A stretch of 64,000 nt of DNA from Aphrophora alni (GCA_963513935.1 OY740773.1:99619291-99683290); one strand, 5' to 3'. Shown: positions 12,953 to 23,930, counted from the stretch's first letter. Numbers and translations are program-made. Notes: generated by a model from the letters alone, not told the origin.

Positions 12953-13045
12953 TGTTTGTGATTTGGCTGTTGTAATATTTCATCTCATTGGTCGAAGAAC
13001 ATATGGCGCAAATCGCGGACTATTTATCGCGCGGCGTATTTAAGT
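12820..13045 (+). promoter_or_regulatory. CpG-rich patch with CCAAT-type boxes (candidate promoter)
   Basis: CpG is frequent here compared with the surrounding AT-rich DNA (GACGTCGG, GCCTCG, AATCGCGG, TATCGCGCGGCG). Two inverted CCAAT boxes, ATTGG in CCTATTGGCTA (about 12909) and TCATTGGTCG (about 12988), precede GGCGCAAATCGCGG and a TATTTAAG element near 13037. This arrangement resembles a eukaryotic polymerase II promoter reading rightward. No coding exon follows in the next kilobases that I can recognise, so the call is tentative. Confidence 0.3.
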
Positions 13046-14239
13046 TAAGAAATAATATATTTAGTTTAAGTTTAAAGGAAATATTTTTCAAATCAGTTAG
13101 TAAGAGACGATTCTAAATTTATTCTAAATTAATTATAATATTTATATCTAATAAATCAAAATTTCTCACTCATCACGAAAGTAACTACAGATTAATCCGC
13201 AACTATTATTGTGAAAACCAATATAAAATCGATTTTCACTAACATAGAGATCCTACAAACAAAAAGACAGCTGGATTAAAAAAAAAATGAGATAGACACT
13301 TTTAACAAAGGACTAGACCTGGACAAGATTTAACCAATTTTGAAGAAAGGAATCAGTTTGATTTTTTTTTATAAGTGCGAGTTAAATAATAAATAGTAAA
13401 GACATCTAAAGTCGTGAAGTTCATTAATTAAATAAGAAAAAAAAAAAAACTATATAATTCAGAGACACAAGACTTGGGTGAGGTTAAACCATTAACATAG
13501 TTTACAATTTTTTTTTCAAAATTAACTAAATTTTATTAACTTTTATGAATATTAACTTTTCAAAATTTTAAAACCAAATTTATTAAATTATCTTATATTT
13601 TAAAGCAGTTATAAAAATAGTACTAGCCTAAAGGTGAGAGGGGTCTAGTCAGCACGAGTGCCCCTAGCCCGAGATTAAGATTACTTGTAGACCGAAACAA
13701 AAGACAATACTTACATATTGATAATGGTCTAAATAAACATTAAGGATCTCGTGAAATATATAGACTATTTAACCTAATTTATAATATAAGAACCCAAAAA
13801 TATATATGAACAATAAATTGAAACAAATAGGCTATTTGGATATGCCAAAGACTTTAAATAGGTGATTGTTGGGAACATTATATATTGTAATAAATTATTC
13901 CAATTGATAAAAAGGTTTGGAATCATGAACATTCTAAAATATTAATTAAGTAAAATGAACAATTAAATAATTTGCAAATACCATTATATATTGAATTTCT
14001 GAAAATAAAGTTTGTTAAATATTTTATAATTCTAAAGAAAGAATATTTATTGATAGCTGGTAATTTAATTAAATACTTATAATTAATAATACAGCCTTAC
14101 TATATTGGTTATCAAGTGAGTTTAATAAAAATAAAAACAAAATAAATTAACAAATATATTATAATTTAGCACTCCAATGTGAGAGCAAAGTTATCGTATC
14201 AAAATTACTATATATATATTGTTAAGTATATTTACACTG
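13046..14239. other. Very AT-rich sequence without recognised feature
   Basis: A short GC-richer patch at 13630-13690 is the only deviation. No frames or repeats supported. Confidence 0.45.
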
Positions 14240-14312
14240 TGCAGGATCTCAAAACTACACGAATATCACACGTTCTTGGCAAGTCAGGCTTTTAAATTAC
14301 ATTTTTTTGACA
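14240..14312 (+). repeat. Dispersed repeat family B, fragment
   Basis: GCAGGATCTCAAAACTA, a CACGTTCTTGG-like stretch, GTCAGGCTT and TAAATTACATTTT parallel 62460-62525 and 27232-27280 (GCCGGATCT, ACATTTTCTTG, TCAGGATTCTAAA). Confidence 0.4.
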
Positions 14313-14523
14313 ATAACATCGCTAATTAATTGTCATCGTAGAGTTGGTAGACTACCACTACACAGCATTGAAACCTGCATATTTTTATCTGACTTTTTGT
14401 ATTATAAAATGAATAACACATGAGATATGAAAAAATAAATAAATAAATAAATTAAAAAAATAGCTTCCATTTTTACATATTCAGCTTCATAGATCCTGGT
14501 ATTGCCTACAATTATAATATTTT

Positions 14524-14814
14524 TCTCTCTTTGGTATAAAATTAATCACAAATAAAATAACCTTACACTACATAATCTTTGTAAAAGCTTCTGCTGTTTA
14601 AATATGTATTTTGAATTAATCCCCCAACACAAAGTTATTTTCAACTCTAAATGGCAAAGTTCCAAACTTCAACAGATTGTTACAATTAAATTAAATTTAA
14701 TCCATTGTTTGAAACTGAACTTTTATTACTGGATACTTGTTTGTTAAATTTTACAACTTTGTCTAACTTTACTGGTAGATTGGTTGATTTTCTTTCATAG
14801 ATATATTGTTGTAA
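14524..14814 (-). repeat. Dispersed ~290-bp repeat, copy 2
   Basis: Reverse-complement partner of 6256-6545, about 8 kb away. The two copies differ by small indels and scattered substitutions, so they are old. Confidence 0.75.
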
Positions 14815-14876
14815 AGGAATTTAATAATATAAACTTAATTAAAATTAAGTTTAATTTGGAAAATTTATTGTTATTA

Positions 14877-15002
14877 CAGGGTGTTTCTTTTAACGTATCT
14901 AAATGAATCAGTTTCCTGGTATTGCGAAATATTAAGAATAATAGATTGAAGAGGAATGGATGTTTGGGATAGTAGAAGGGAATAGGTAATTGAGGACCTA
15001 AC
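14877..15002 (+). repeat. Repeat family C, copy 2
   Basis: Begins ACAGGGTGTTTC and has GGAATGGATGTTTGGGA and GGGAATAGGTAATTGAGGACC in the positions where copy 1 has GAATGGATCTTTGGGA and GATAAATAGGACC. Confidence 0.5.
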
Positions 15003-16515
15003 CGATTTGATTGACGTTCACGATTATGTGTCTAACGAATATAACGCTAATATCGGTTATTTTTGTTACTATTTATATTTATTGTTGTCAGTTAACTTTA
15101 TTGCTCTAAAACATTTAGTGTCGTAATTGTATCGACCCGAAATGCCGTATTTTCTGTTTAAAAGAATTGCAATACTCAAAAGCTTCTGTTTGTTCAGAAT
15201 TGTTTAAGAATATTCTAGTAATAATCGCCAATATGTTTCATAAATAAAGTATTTCAGAGAAGTTATTCAACATTTATTATAAAAAACGCCTTGTACAGGA
15301 TTTGTGACAAATACAAAATGGAATAAGCCAAATTCTGTTAGGAATCCAGAAGCCGTAACACAATATTTCCCTAAGTCCGAATAAACTCGAGAAAAGTTAT
15401 ACAAACAAGTTGTGTAAAATTCCTTTAGCGTAGCACGAAATACAGGATGGGTGAAAATTATGAGGGAATTTTGAATATAAGGGAAATTTGCAGGTAGATG
15501 TGACTGAGAAATTTACTCCAAAAAAAAACTTTTTTATTATTATTTCAAAAATTTGGTCCGCCATCTTGGAACCGCCATTTTAAATTTAAGTTTATTTTTT
15601 TTAATGGTAAGGTGGATACATCATTTTAATGTCATCTTTTAAGACACAATCAATGGCGAAAACCTCACATCCCTATTTCAAACTGTTTATTTACAACTAA
15701 ACATTTCATTTAATATAAAAATCGAATTAAGTACATTAAACTTCTTACCTATCAAATTTTAATGTTCAAGAAAATTAATAATCATCAAATTTTAAAAATA
15801 ATTAATACCTTACGTGATTTTATCTGTGAGGCTTCTTGAAGGATACAGTAAAACAATCCCAGTACTTTGAAAGAACTAAAAGGAAAAGTGTTATTAAGTC
15901 ATTGTTTTAAACGTAATAACAAGATTTGATACGTGACTAAACTGCCCAACAGTCCATCAAAACTGTTGTGAGTATGAAACTTTCTTAACCCGGCTGATAA
16001 ACTGCGTTCACATTCATAATAACACTGTATCGATGACGCGTGTTTGTAAAGGTAAAGGAATAAAAAAACTAAATTAATTAATAATTGTAAACTACTACAA
16101 GTTTACCACCTACTAGATTCCTGTTAGAAATTAGTCAACAATGAGAAAACTCGTTGCTATTGCAAAAAATAAATAGGAATGAAAATAACAGCTGATGTTT
16201 TAATAAATCCCAATTATATCTGCATACAATAAAGAGTTTTTCTCTGGAATTGGACAATAAATAATGAAACCACAACCATTTAAAGCCTAACTTACTTTTG
16301 AAAGATACGGTTATTAGCTGGTGGATGACTGACTGCTGGTCAGCCAGTCAGTTTTATGTAGTACAAGTCCATGTTATAAACTGTGTAAAAATATTGCACA
16401 AACTTTCTCCCTCACTCATTCTCAAAACCAAACAAAATCGAACTGGTAACTAAATGTAACGACAAAATTTCTGTACGTTAGTTGTTAATTACAAAATAAA
16501 AATAAAACATTGATG
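15003..16515. other. AT-rich sequence with short repeat words
   Basis: TGTACAGGATTTGTGAC near 15292 and CCGCCATCTTGG/CCGCCATTTTAAA near 15558 recall the TACAGGGTG foldbacks at 39117 and 44812. No gene seen. Confidence 0.4.
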
Positions 16516-17175
16516 TCATTTTATGCCGGACATATTGAACACTCTATAAACTTTACACTTTACAATTGTGTTAAATGAATTACATTTCTTATGATCAATC
16601 AAAACAAAATGGCGGAATAACAAAAAGAACATTAATCTTCTGGATAGAACCACTTTTTCCCAAAATGAAATGTAATTAAAATGTTCATTCCCATCTGTTA
16701 AATCCCGATCAGATGTTGTTTTGTTAACACAACAATGAAACAATTTGGTAGCTGTGTTCAATCAGTTTATGTGTACTTAACCTCAAAATAATGACTTCTT
16801 CAAATGAACAAAAAGTGAAATGTTGTTCTTAGGTATTGCTTTTGAAAATGAAGCGATAAGGTGTTTTAGAAGAACCTACCCAAATGTGGTTCCTTCATTA
16901 GGAAAACCAATATTTAAATGCAAAACTATGCCACTGGAAACTGGGTCAGTTTCAAAGAAGTACTATAGATTTTCTACAATAGTGCATGTGCTACTTTACT
17001 GAAATCATTTTGAAAACATACAAAACAAAGTCCTGGTTTTTGGGACATTGATAGATGATCACTTCTATAACAGGTAGACCGAATTTAGACAATATATCTA
17101 ATTTATCTCCAAAAGCATAATGTTTTGTATTGGTAAAAAACATAAAATAGTGGACAGACGGAAAATTAAACATTG
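16516..17175. other. Region of several unrecognised short frames
   Basis: Minus-strand frames at 16516-16761 (81 codons) and 16991-17173 (60 codons) and a plus frame at 16820-17002 lie close together. The minus frames look more protein-like, with a mixed composition including conserved-looking His, Cys and Trp, so a decayed minus-strand coding region is possible. I recognise no domain. Confidence 0.2.
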
Positions 17176-17600
17176 GGATAAATATTCATAGTAACTTTTA
17201 ATATTTATTTATACCCAAGGAACCAACTATATCCTAATGTTTTGGAACGTATATATATGTGTAAAAAAAGTTCACATAAAAAATGGAGTTAAAATCAATC
17301 TCTTTTTGAGTCAACAGCAGACAACACATTAAAACTTCAAAATAAAGCTGCTAAAACTTTGACATCAATATTTTGACTCTCTTAACTTTTCTATAATAAA
17401 ATACCCCAGTGAGTTACGAACCCCCTAATGTAACATTATTATCGATACCATTAAGCATAATAAAACTACTGCACTGCAAAAGTCTGCTATAAACATTAAT
17501 AGTGATGAACATTAAATTAAACACAGTTAATGTTTGAACAGTTAATTTTAATCTTGGTAATTGTTAAGTAGATCCTTCGAAGATATAAAAAGTAACTTTA
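17176..17600. other. AT-rich sequence without recognised feature
   Basis: Nothing that I can support. Confidence 0.45.
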
Positions 17601-18034
17601 GGTTATTTATTACACTAACATATTACATAACAGTGAAAATTAGTAAAAATAAGTATTAATCTGGAGTTGGTGCGGATGTATGGGACCCGCTTTAGTTAAT
17701 TTAATACACTAATATATTACATAACAGTGAAAATAAGTATTAATCTGGAGTTGGAGCGGATGTATGGGACCCGCCTTAGTTAATTTATTACACTAACATA
17801 TTACATAACAGTGAAAATAAGTATTAATCTGGAGTTGGAGCGGATGTATGGGACCCACTTTAGTTAATTTATTACACCAACATATTACATAACAAAGAAA
17901 ATAAGTATTAATCTGGAGTTGGAGCGGACGTATGGGACCCGCTTTAGTTAATTTATTACACTAACATATTACATAACAGTGAAAATTAGTGAAAATAAGT
18001 ATTAATCTGGAGTTGGAGCGGATGTATGGGACCC
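17601..18034. repeat. 84-bp tandem repeat, five copies
   Basis: Each unit contains TTACACTAACATATTACATA and CTGGAGTTGGAGCGGATGTA. The first and last units carry a 10-bp insertion (TTAGT[A/G]AAAA) next to a near-identical word, so the outer units share a version the inner ones lost or never had. The final unit runs directly into the LINE-like relic. Confidence 0.92.
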
Positions 18035-18049
18035 CGGAATACTTGTAAA

Positions 18050-18290
18050 AATAAAAAGGGCGACATATCTAGGGGCAGTACACGCAGAATGAATGAAACA
18101 ACAGTTGCTAAAACTGTTCCTAGAAAAACCAGAGAAAAGAAAACTGAGAGGACGACTCAGGTAAGATAAGTGGGAGATGGGGATCAGGAGGTGGTGAAGA
18201 GCTGCTGACTCCTGCATAGAGTGGAGGAGGTCGGTTATTCCTGAATGTCGAGTTATACATCGACTGTAGCGCCAAGGATATTGTATGTAC
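18050..18290 (+). pseudogene. Relic of a non-LTR retrotransposon ORF2 tail
   Basis: One plus-strand frame reads through about 75 codons with only a few stops. It contains LFLEKPEKRKLRGRLR, then KWEMGIRRW, then RAADSCIEWRRSV. This order (basic RGRPR-like motif, W-x-x-x-I-R, then A-x-D-x-x-x-W-R-R) is the signature of the extreme C-terminus of many animal LINE ORF2 proteins, beyond the reverse transcriptase. Only this tail is present; no reverse transcriptase motif was found upstream, where the 84-bp array begins. The array could be the 5' truncation junction or an unrelated neighbour. Alternative: a decayed host gene with a similar tail, which is less likely. Confidence 0.5.
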
Positions 18291-18593
18291 GGGTAATACG
18301 TGAACAAGTAATTTTGGTGACCAATACATTTTGTTAGCCATCCTTTAGTTCTAAATTCTAAGATAATTAATTATAAAAAACATTAAGATCAATTTTGAAA
18401 AGACGTATTTTTTATTTTGATCTTGAGACGAATAAAATTTTAAGACACAAAGATAGTGCCAAAATACGTCCAAATAACAAGTTTAGTAAAAAATAGTCCA
18501 CTAATATAGGCTGTAGAGATTAAATAGTTTTTCGTCATACTACTTCAAAACAGCTGTTTTCAGACATGCATTGATATGCTAAAATTGTTCTTT
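18291..18593. other. AT-rich sequence without recognised feature
   Basis: No supported feature. Confidence 0.4.
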
Positions 18594-19013
18594 TTAGTCC
18601 TAGGACCTCAAAACATCAGCTGAGGTCGAGGTCATCTAGTGTTACTTCGTTTGTACGAATTAATTAACGATTGTAAAGAATCTATACAAACTACCGATAC
18701 TCTCGATTGTAAATAGCCGTTAAAACAACTGTTACCATCGTTATAGTTAGTGTACTACTAACACAAACTAAACAGCTGTAATAGCTGCCAACTTGTGTAA
18801 CTTATGCAATCTTTTAAAAGTAAATAGGTTATAACATTTTAGTTGTTGTAAAATTGTTTTTTTATATTGTTTCCAGTATAACGAAAAATATAGTTCATCA
18901 CTAGGGCCAAAAGAAGCTTTTCGATCTTCGCTCATTTTCCGACCTCGGATGTTAAACTTTAGCTTTTAACGAAAAGCTTCACTTTTGCTCCTAGTGGTGA
19001 AATATTCTATTTC
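18594..19013 (+). repeat. Dispersed repeat family Z, copy 1
   Basis: About 420 bp that aligns with the reverse complement of 37922-38390. Landmarks are TAGGACCTCAAAACATCAGC at the left, AATTAATTAACGATTGTAAA in the middle, and a hairpin made of TTCATCACTAGGGCCAAAAG and its inverse at the right. CAGCTG words are frequent. It lies directly upstream of the 63-codon frame at 19269. Confidence 0.75.
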
Positions 19014-19029
19014 ATCATACTGCACCGAA

Positions 19030-19150
19030 AGCAGCTGTTTGCGATAACAGGTGAGAGCAACGAAAATGATCATTTCCCATTTTGAAATTTAGAGAAAATT
19101 AAAAATGATCAGCTGACTCTCCATTGCTCTAATTTAGTTTCGCGTTTGCC
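19030..19150 (-). repeat. Dispersed repeat family E, copy 2
   Basis: Reverse-complement partner of 9878-9956, sharing GAGAGCAACGAAAATGATCA and TGATCAGCTGACTCTCC. It is adjacent to family Z and may be part of the same larger element. Confidence 0.6.
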
Positions 19151-19268
19151 CACCAACCGTTTCTTCCCAATTTATTTGTACGTTTGAAATTAGCTGATCC
19201 TAAATAATTAACACTAATAATTGTCAAAACAAATAACCAAATTTTACTGTTGATTTACGTGTTTGAAA

Positions 19269-19460
19269 ATGACTGCTGCAAATGTTTCTAACACACCAGA
19301 TATGTTATTGAAAAAAGCTTCAGATATAATATCACTAAACCTACCAGAGAAATTTTACGATAGATATGAAGAGAAATATAGTTTTCTGAGTGGTGCAGAT
19401 TTGAAAATGTTAAACCAAAACAAGTATGATAAGAAGTTTTATTGGTGTATTATTGTCTGA
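19269..19460 (+). pseudogene. Short frame, possible N-terminus of a transposon tyrosine recombinase
   Basis: The frame opens at ATG 19269 and stops at 19458-19460, giving 63 residues. The core reads LPEKFYDRYEEKYSFL. That resembles the P-x-K-x-x-x-R-Y-x-x-x-x-x-x-Y/F pattern at the start of the recombinase relic at 35852 (IPAKSKERYKRSLDK), where a helical core-binding domain begins. Nothing after residue ~45 continues the match, so if real it is an internally deleted element. The frame is flanked by family Z sequences on both sides (18594-19013, and a diverged hairpin at 19785-19905), which supports a mobile-element context. It could also be a chance frame. Confidence 0.3.
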
Positions 19461-19784
19461 TAAATCGAAATAGAACATTTTTTTAGACCAACAAAAATAC
19501 AAGAAAAATTTATAATACAAAAATGACCACTACAAACGTGGCAACATTATAGGGGCTTCAGAAAAATCTTCTAAACAAAGAAATCAATGTTGCCAATAAT
19601 CATAATTGTATCATAAACATAAATCTGAACTTTTAAATTATAGGTTTTTTATGTTGTTTATGCGTGTTGAGATAATTTTGTTTGTAATAAAAACATAAAT
19701 TGTTAATTAAACGTTATATTATGAGAAATGTACTAGTTTTTTTATTTAGATTAGGCCTATTATGTGTGTTTTTGTATCATGATG
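19461..19784. other. AT-rich sequence without recognised feature
   Basis: Spacer between the short frame and the right-hand hairpin; nothing recognised. Confidence 0.4.
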
Positions 19785-19905
19785 AAAAGTATCGTTCATA
19801 ACTTGTACCAAAAGTAGTTTTCCAGTGCTTGATGAAATTTCCGTGCTCGGTGAAAGATCGCGCACCTGAAAAGGTCACTTTCGGTAGTAGAAACGAAATA
19901 TATTA
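19785..19905. repeat. Diverged copy of the family Z hairpin
   Basis: CGTTCATAACTTGTACCAAAAG, ATTTCCGTGCTCGG and GAAACGAAATATATTATTTCC parallel the right-hand hairpin of family Z at 18893-19013. Since the hairpin is nearly self-complementary, orientation is ambiguous. Confidence 0.45.
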
Positions 19906-20482
19906 TTTCCCATATTTTATTTTCACAAACATTTTTAAAACTCTTACAAATTTAAACCTAATTCTAACATTACAACCAACACAGTTTATTTTGAACTCGA
20001 TTTATTCACACTAAATATAAAGCAAACCTTAACCACAGCTGTTAGTAAAGCTTTCACATCAACATCGTAACAAACGAGTTAAACAAATGTGATTACGGAA
20101 CCGATTGTTAGAACAGTAGCTTGGCGTAATGAGATCTACTATTAATTAATTTAACTTTGAAGACAAAGTCAGAACTGCAGAGAGTGTTTCACTGTAGTTC
20201 TGCTTCAATACGCAATTTCCGACTGTGTGTTATTACACTACATATACACGTGGTATATTTATCGTGAAATTGTGTGACGTCACAGAGAAAAATATTGTTT
20301 AAATTTTACGCCATTTAATTTTTTAAAGTATTGTACCAGGAAAGCCGATCTCCGATCGGGTTATTGTCTCATCTATAAAAATTTGGGTATGTTATTAGTT
20401 ATTTGGTTTTGTTATAAGTACAATAATTATCTCCCATTATGAAAATTATAAAAATATATTTAAAAACTTTTTTTGAAGAATT
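19906..20482. other. AT-rich sequence without recognised feature
   Basis: A GATCTCCGATCGG near-palindrome at 20347 is the only local structure noted. Confidence 0.4.
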
Positions 20483-20672
20483 ATCGGCTCTAACGATTTT
20501 CTCCACATTTTGTATATAAAGGGTTTTCAACATCCAATGGACTTGGTAAAATTTCGAGAATTAATAGAAGCAAGTCTGCTAAACAAATTAGGTGAATACC
20601 AAGTCCATTGGATTGCTGATGTTGAAAACCCTTTATATACAAAATACGAAGAAAATCGTTAGAGCCGTTTTT
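20483..20672. repeat. Hairpin repeat with TTTTGTATATAAAGGG arms
   Basis: Left arm 20483-20547 and right arm 20597-20672 are near-perfect reverse complements (shared CCAATGGACTTGGT, GGGTTTTCAACAT, TCTAACGATTTTCT). The loop is about 50 bp. The right arm continues into GATAAAATGACTGGAAA and a run of TACA units. Confidence 0.8.
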
Positions 20673-20828
20673 GAGATAAAATGACTGGAAATATGTACAT
20701 ACATACATACAAACAATTCCTTGCTCGTTTAATAGAAGTAGGCGTAGCTAATATTTCTCCTATATATTTTTACTGGGTATATTTCGAATCGTGAAAACTC
20801 ATAGAAAATGATTTTTCTCGAAATTTTG

Positions 20829-20980
20829 ACCAAGTCCATTGGATTGCTAATGTTGAAAACCCTTTATATACAAAATATGGAGAAAATCGTTACAGCCGTT
20901 TTTGAGATAAAATGACTGGAAATAGGTACATACATACATACAATTCCTTGCTCGTTTAATAGAATAAGATAAGATAGGAA
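20829..20980 (+). repeat. Direct copy of the adjacent hairpin right arm
   Basis: Starts ACCAAGTCCATTGGATTG and runs through GAGCCGTTTTTGAGATAAAA-like text, ACATACATACATACA and TTGCTCGTTTAATAGAATAA. The phrase CCGTTTTTGAGAT with ACATACATACA and TTGCTCGTTTAATAG is common in insect intergenic repeats. Confidence 0.8.
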
Positions 20981-21424
20981 ATTTAAATTATAAGAAATAT
21001 TTTTGGTCTCTTTGACAACCCAAAATAGAAATCCAACAAATGGAAGTGGATGAGTGCCAGAGTACTTCCTCAACCACAACATACAATGGGGATCCTTTTA
21101 AAGGTTGGTTTCATTCTATTGGTAGATCAAGTAGGGTAACCTTGTTTTGTAGTTACACACATTTTCTGAACTTTAGTAGTGAGATATTACTACTTTCTTT
21201 ACGTCAGTTAGTACATGTTAAACAGTCTCCTCTTGCTTCGCTCGTGTGCACATCTGGGGTTCGTATTTTATATTTTTGACAATAACTTCGGGATTCGTCA
21301 TCGTACAGAAATTAATTTGGCGCCATTTCTTGCAGAATTGAAATATTTATTTGAATTTTTCTGAATTTCAATATACGGTATAAACACACTATATCGAACT
21401 TCACAGTTCGTCCTTTGTAGCTGC

Positions 21425-21512
21425 TTACAGTGCTTACGTACAGATCACGACGATGGACGTTATGCCGGGGGTCGATTTTTTGAGGTTATCAAATTTACCC
21501 AATAAACTAATA
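21425..21512 (+). repeat. Dispersed repeat family D, copy
   Basis: AGTGCTTACGTACAGATCA, GATGGACG, GGGGTCGATTTTTTGAGG and ATCAAATTTACCC match the order at 51995-52140, 27480-27590 and 56260-56360. Confidence 0.45.
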
Positions 21513-21594
21513 ATATACAGCAGGTTTGGAAATCTCAAAAACATACGAATAATTAAAAAGGAAGTAAAGAACTAAAAATAAAAACTCTTAGCCC

Positions 21595-21718
21595 TTGAAT
21601 AACGTCAGTGTTTGGTCAAGAAAGAAATGATAGAAAAGATGAAAGAGTGGAATTTAACCCAAGACTACGATAGAGAGATATAGCTAGGTTTCCGAGGGTT
21701 TCCTGCGCCAGTAGAAAC
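21595..21718 (+). repeat. Dispersed repeat family A, copy
   Basis: Contains ACGTCAG, TTGGTCAAGA, ATGATAGAAAAGATGAAAGA, AACCCAAGACTAC and CCGAGGGTTTCC in family order. Confidence 0.55.
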
Positions 21719-21787
21719 ATGTGATGGTTTCCTTAAATTGAAATGGGTAATTATGTAGAGTAGCTGGTACAGCTAATTTTTGTTATT

Positions 21788-22318
21788 TAAAAAAAAATTC
21801 ATTTACTACACACCTTATTTCTTGAGAATAATTTGTTTTTAACGCGGAATTCACTTTTTCACGGAATAATCACAATTTGTAAACTACGACTTCCACGAAC
21901 TTATACGTTACGAAGATATAGGAGTGGGAATCGCGTATGGTTTGACGCATATGCATTACATCATTACTATCACAAAGACGTTTTACAAATGACAAAAGTG
22001 ACAAGGTGGCTATATTTACCGCTAGGAAGAAATTCTATACTCTTATTGATAGTAAGCAAACTCCATTTCGGACACTGATTCAGTAGTAATTATTACATTA
22101 ATTAATATATTGTAGCAATGTCAACATTTCACGTCATCTGTGATCACTTGCAATTTATAAATTTGTTTAGTAACGCACGAAACGCGAATGTGAAGAATTG
22201 CCATTATATCTCACCTGTACATATCGTAGTTTACAAATTATAATTTTTCGGTGAAAAAGTGAATTCCGCGTTGAAAAAATAATAAGAAATAGGGTGTGTA
22301 GTAAAGGAGTTTTAAAAA
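21788..22318. mobile_element. ~530-bp element with ~105-bp terminal inverted repeats
   Basis: The left end (21788-21895) and right end (22213-22318) are reverse complements: TTTACTACACACC, AACGCGGAATTCACTTTTTC and AATTTGTAAACTACGA appear on one strand at the left and on the other at the right. The interior contains an 81-codon plus frame with no recognisable domain. The structure fits a non-autonomous DNA transposon. A target-site duplication could not be fixed. Confidence 0.7.
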
Positions 22319-22404
22319 AGCCAAAATTATCTGTACTAACTATTATATATATTTATTTTGAAGTGTATTCGAAGTAGTTTTGTTCAACCTCTTAGAACTA
22401 CGGT

Positions 22405-22440
22405 TACCTAACCTAACCTAACCTAACCCAACCTAACCTA
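22405..22440 (-). repeat. TTAGG telomere-like tract
   Basis: Seven CCTAA-type units, one changed to CCCAA. It directly abuts a family A copy, as at 1000-1131. Confidence 0.85.
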
Positions 22441-22442
22441 GC

Positions 22443-22590
22443 TATCGAATACTCTAATAACGTCAGGGTCGGGAGATAACAAGAGTTGGACAAGAGAGAC
22501 CTGATAGGAAAGATCCAACACAAGACTACATGGAAAAAGGTGTAGGTCCCAGGGATTGCCAGTACTCACAATAGTGAGCCCCTGATATGT
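22443..22590 (+). repeat. Dispersed repeat family A, well-preserved copy
   Basis: GAATACTCTAATAACGTCAG, GGTCGGGAGATAACAAGAG, ACCTGATAGGAAAGATCCAA, AAAAGGTGTAGG, CAGGGATTGCCAGTACTCAC and AGTGAGCCCCTGA set the family order. Length is about 150 bp. Confidence 0.75.
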
Positions 22591-23039
22591 AAATAATGAC
22601 ATAATTCCGTATAAATGATACACTGTATTAGAGTTGCCTTTTCAAATTAATACCAGTAAACTTCTTTACTGTTGAATGTTTTAATCAACAGCTCAGCAAA
22701 TCTATAGCTATAATTGTAAATATAGCAGCTGTTTAAATTGAATAGCAACTCAACATTAACAGCCTACACTGTTCCAAGTGATTACGAAAGTGCTAAATAT
22801 AACACTACTGTACAATAACTATTAATATTAATATCTACTCCAGAACCTGCTGACAATTATCATAAATGAATAGAGCTAACTGCTTTTACGTCTATGGAGT
22901 GTTGTAATAATGAAAATATAGGTGCATTTGAATATTCTGAATTAATCTCTCTCACTTCCCAGGTGCCTCCTGATTGAAGGTTGGGTTGTAAACAGAAAAA
23001 AAGAGATGAATTTAATCAATGCGTGTACCCACCCCCAAC
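22591..23039. other. AT-rich sequence without recognised feature
   Basis: Nothing that I can support. Confidence 0.45.
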
Positions 23040-23054
23040 GGATTTATTATCGAC

Positions 23055-23350
23055 GTATACAGTGTGTCTAAAAAGTTCTGTCATGTTCAATAACTTGAGA
23101 AAGATAGAAGAAAAAACTTTATATGATGACTTCTCGTGATAAAACAATACTTTTAGTAAATGAGATATTTTTACATGCCCCCTAAAAAGGGGGTTTTGGG
23201 GGCAGACTTAATAATCTTAAATGGAAACCCCATCGAGTGACCCCTCATGTTAAAGGGCTCATTTAGTAAAATACAACTGCGAAAATTAGAGGATATCTTG
23301 CTCTATCTAAAATGGCTGCCATTCAAATATTTAAAACGGCTATTTTACTT
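23055..23350 (+). repeat. Element fragment beginning ACAGTGTGTCTAAAAAG
   Basis: The start resembles the TACAGGGTGTC-type ends of the other insect-style repeats here. Inside lie a CCCCCTAAAAAGGGGG hairpin (about 23179-23196) and AAAATGGCTGCCATTC, a word like the GGCGGCCATTTT motif of the foldbacks at 39117 and 44812. Confidence 0.4.
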
Positions 23351-23863
23351 CATATATTTTATTCATAATTAGATGACGAATACGGAATCAAAATGTATTA
23401 AAAACATTTGTAACTGTTGGTTGTAATTATAATTAATTACATATATAAAATTTATATATAAAACAGGATGAAAAAAAAGGTGATATGTTAGTTGATGTTT
23501 TAATAAATATGTTTTACACGTTTTTTAATGGCAATGACAACAAATTATTTCACCTGATTATTTTGAATGAATCTGTATTTTAAAAAAAATAAATAATAGT
23601 AATTATGAATTCAATACATTAAACATTTTTTTTGATCCCATATGTTCTCCTTGTAATTAATTGTGAATTGTGCCTTTTTTAAATTTAAAAAATCAAACTT
23701 CTGAAATCTCCAGGAATATATGAAATAAAAATGATGGAAAAACACTGCACAAACTTTCTCACACATTCAGTGATAGTAAAAATACTAACAAAATTATTTG
23801 TAGCAAAAATGTCAGTCGGTTATTTGTTCAGTCAACAAGTGAAAATGAACCACGTCTTTGAAT
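23351..23863. other. AT-rich sequence without recognised feature
   Basis: Nothing that I can support. Confidence 0.45.

Positions 23864-23930
<67 letters not shown>
23864..23930. repeat. A-run followed by TA microsatellite
   Basis: An A-run of about 15 bp leads into about 26 TA units. A poly-A next to an AT repeat can mark a retroposon tail, but no body is recognisable on either side. Confidence 0.95.
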
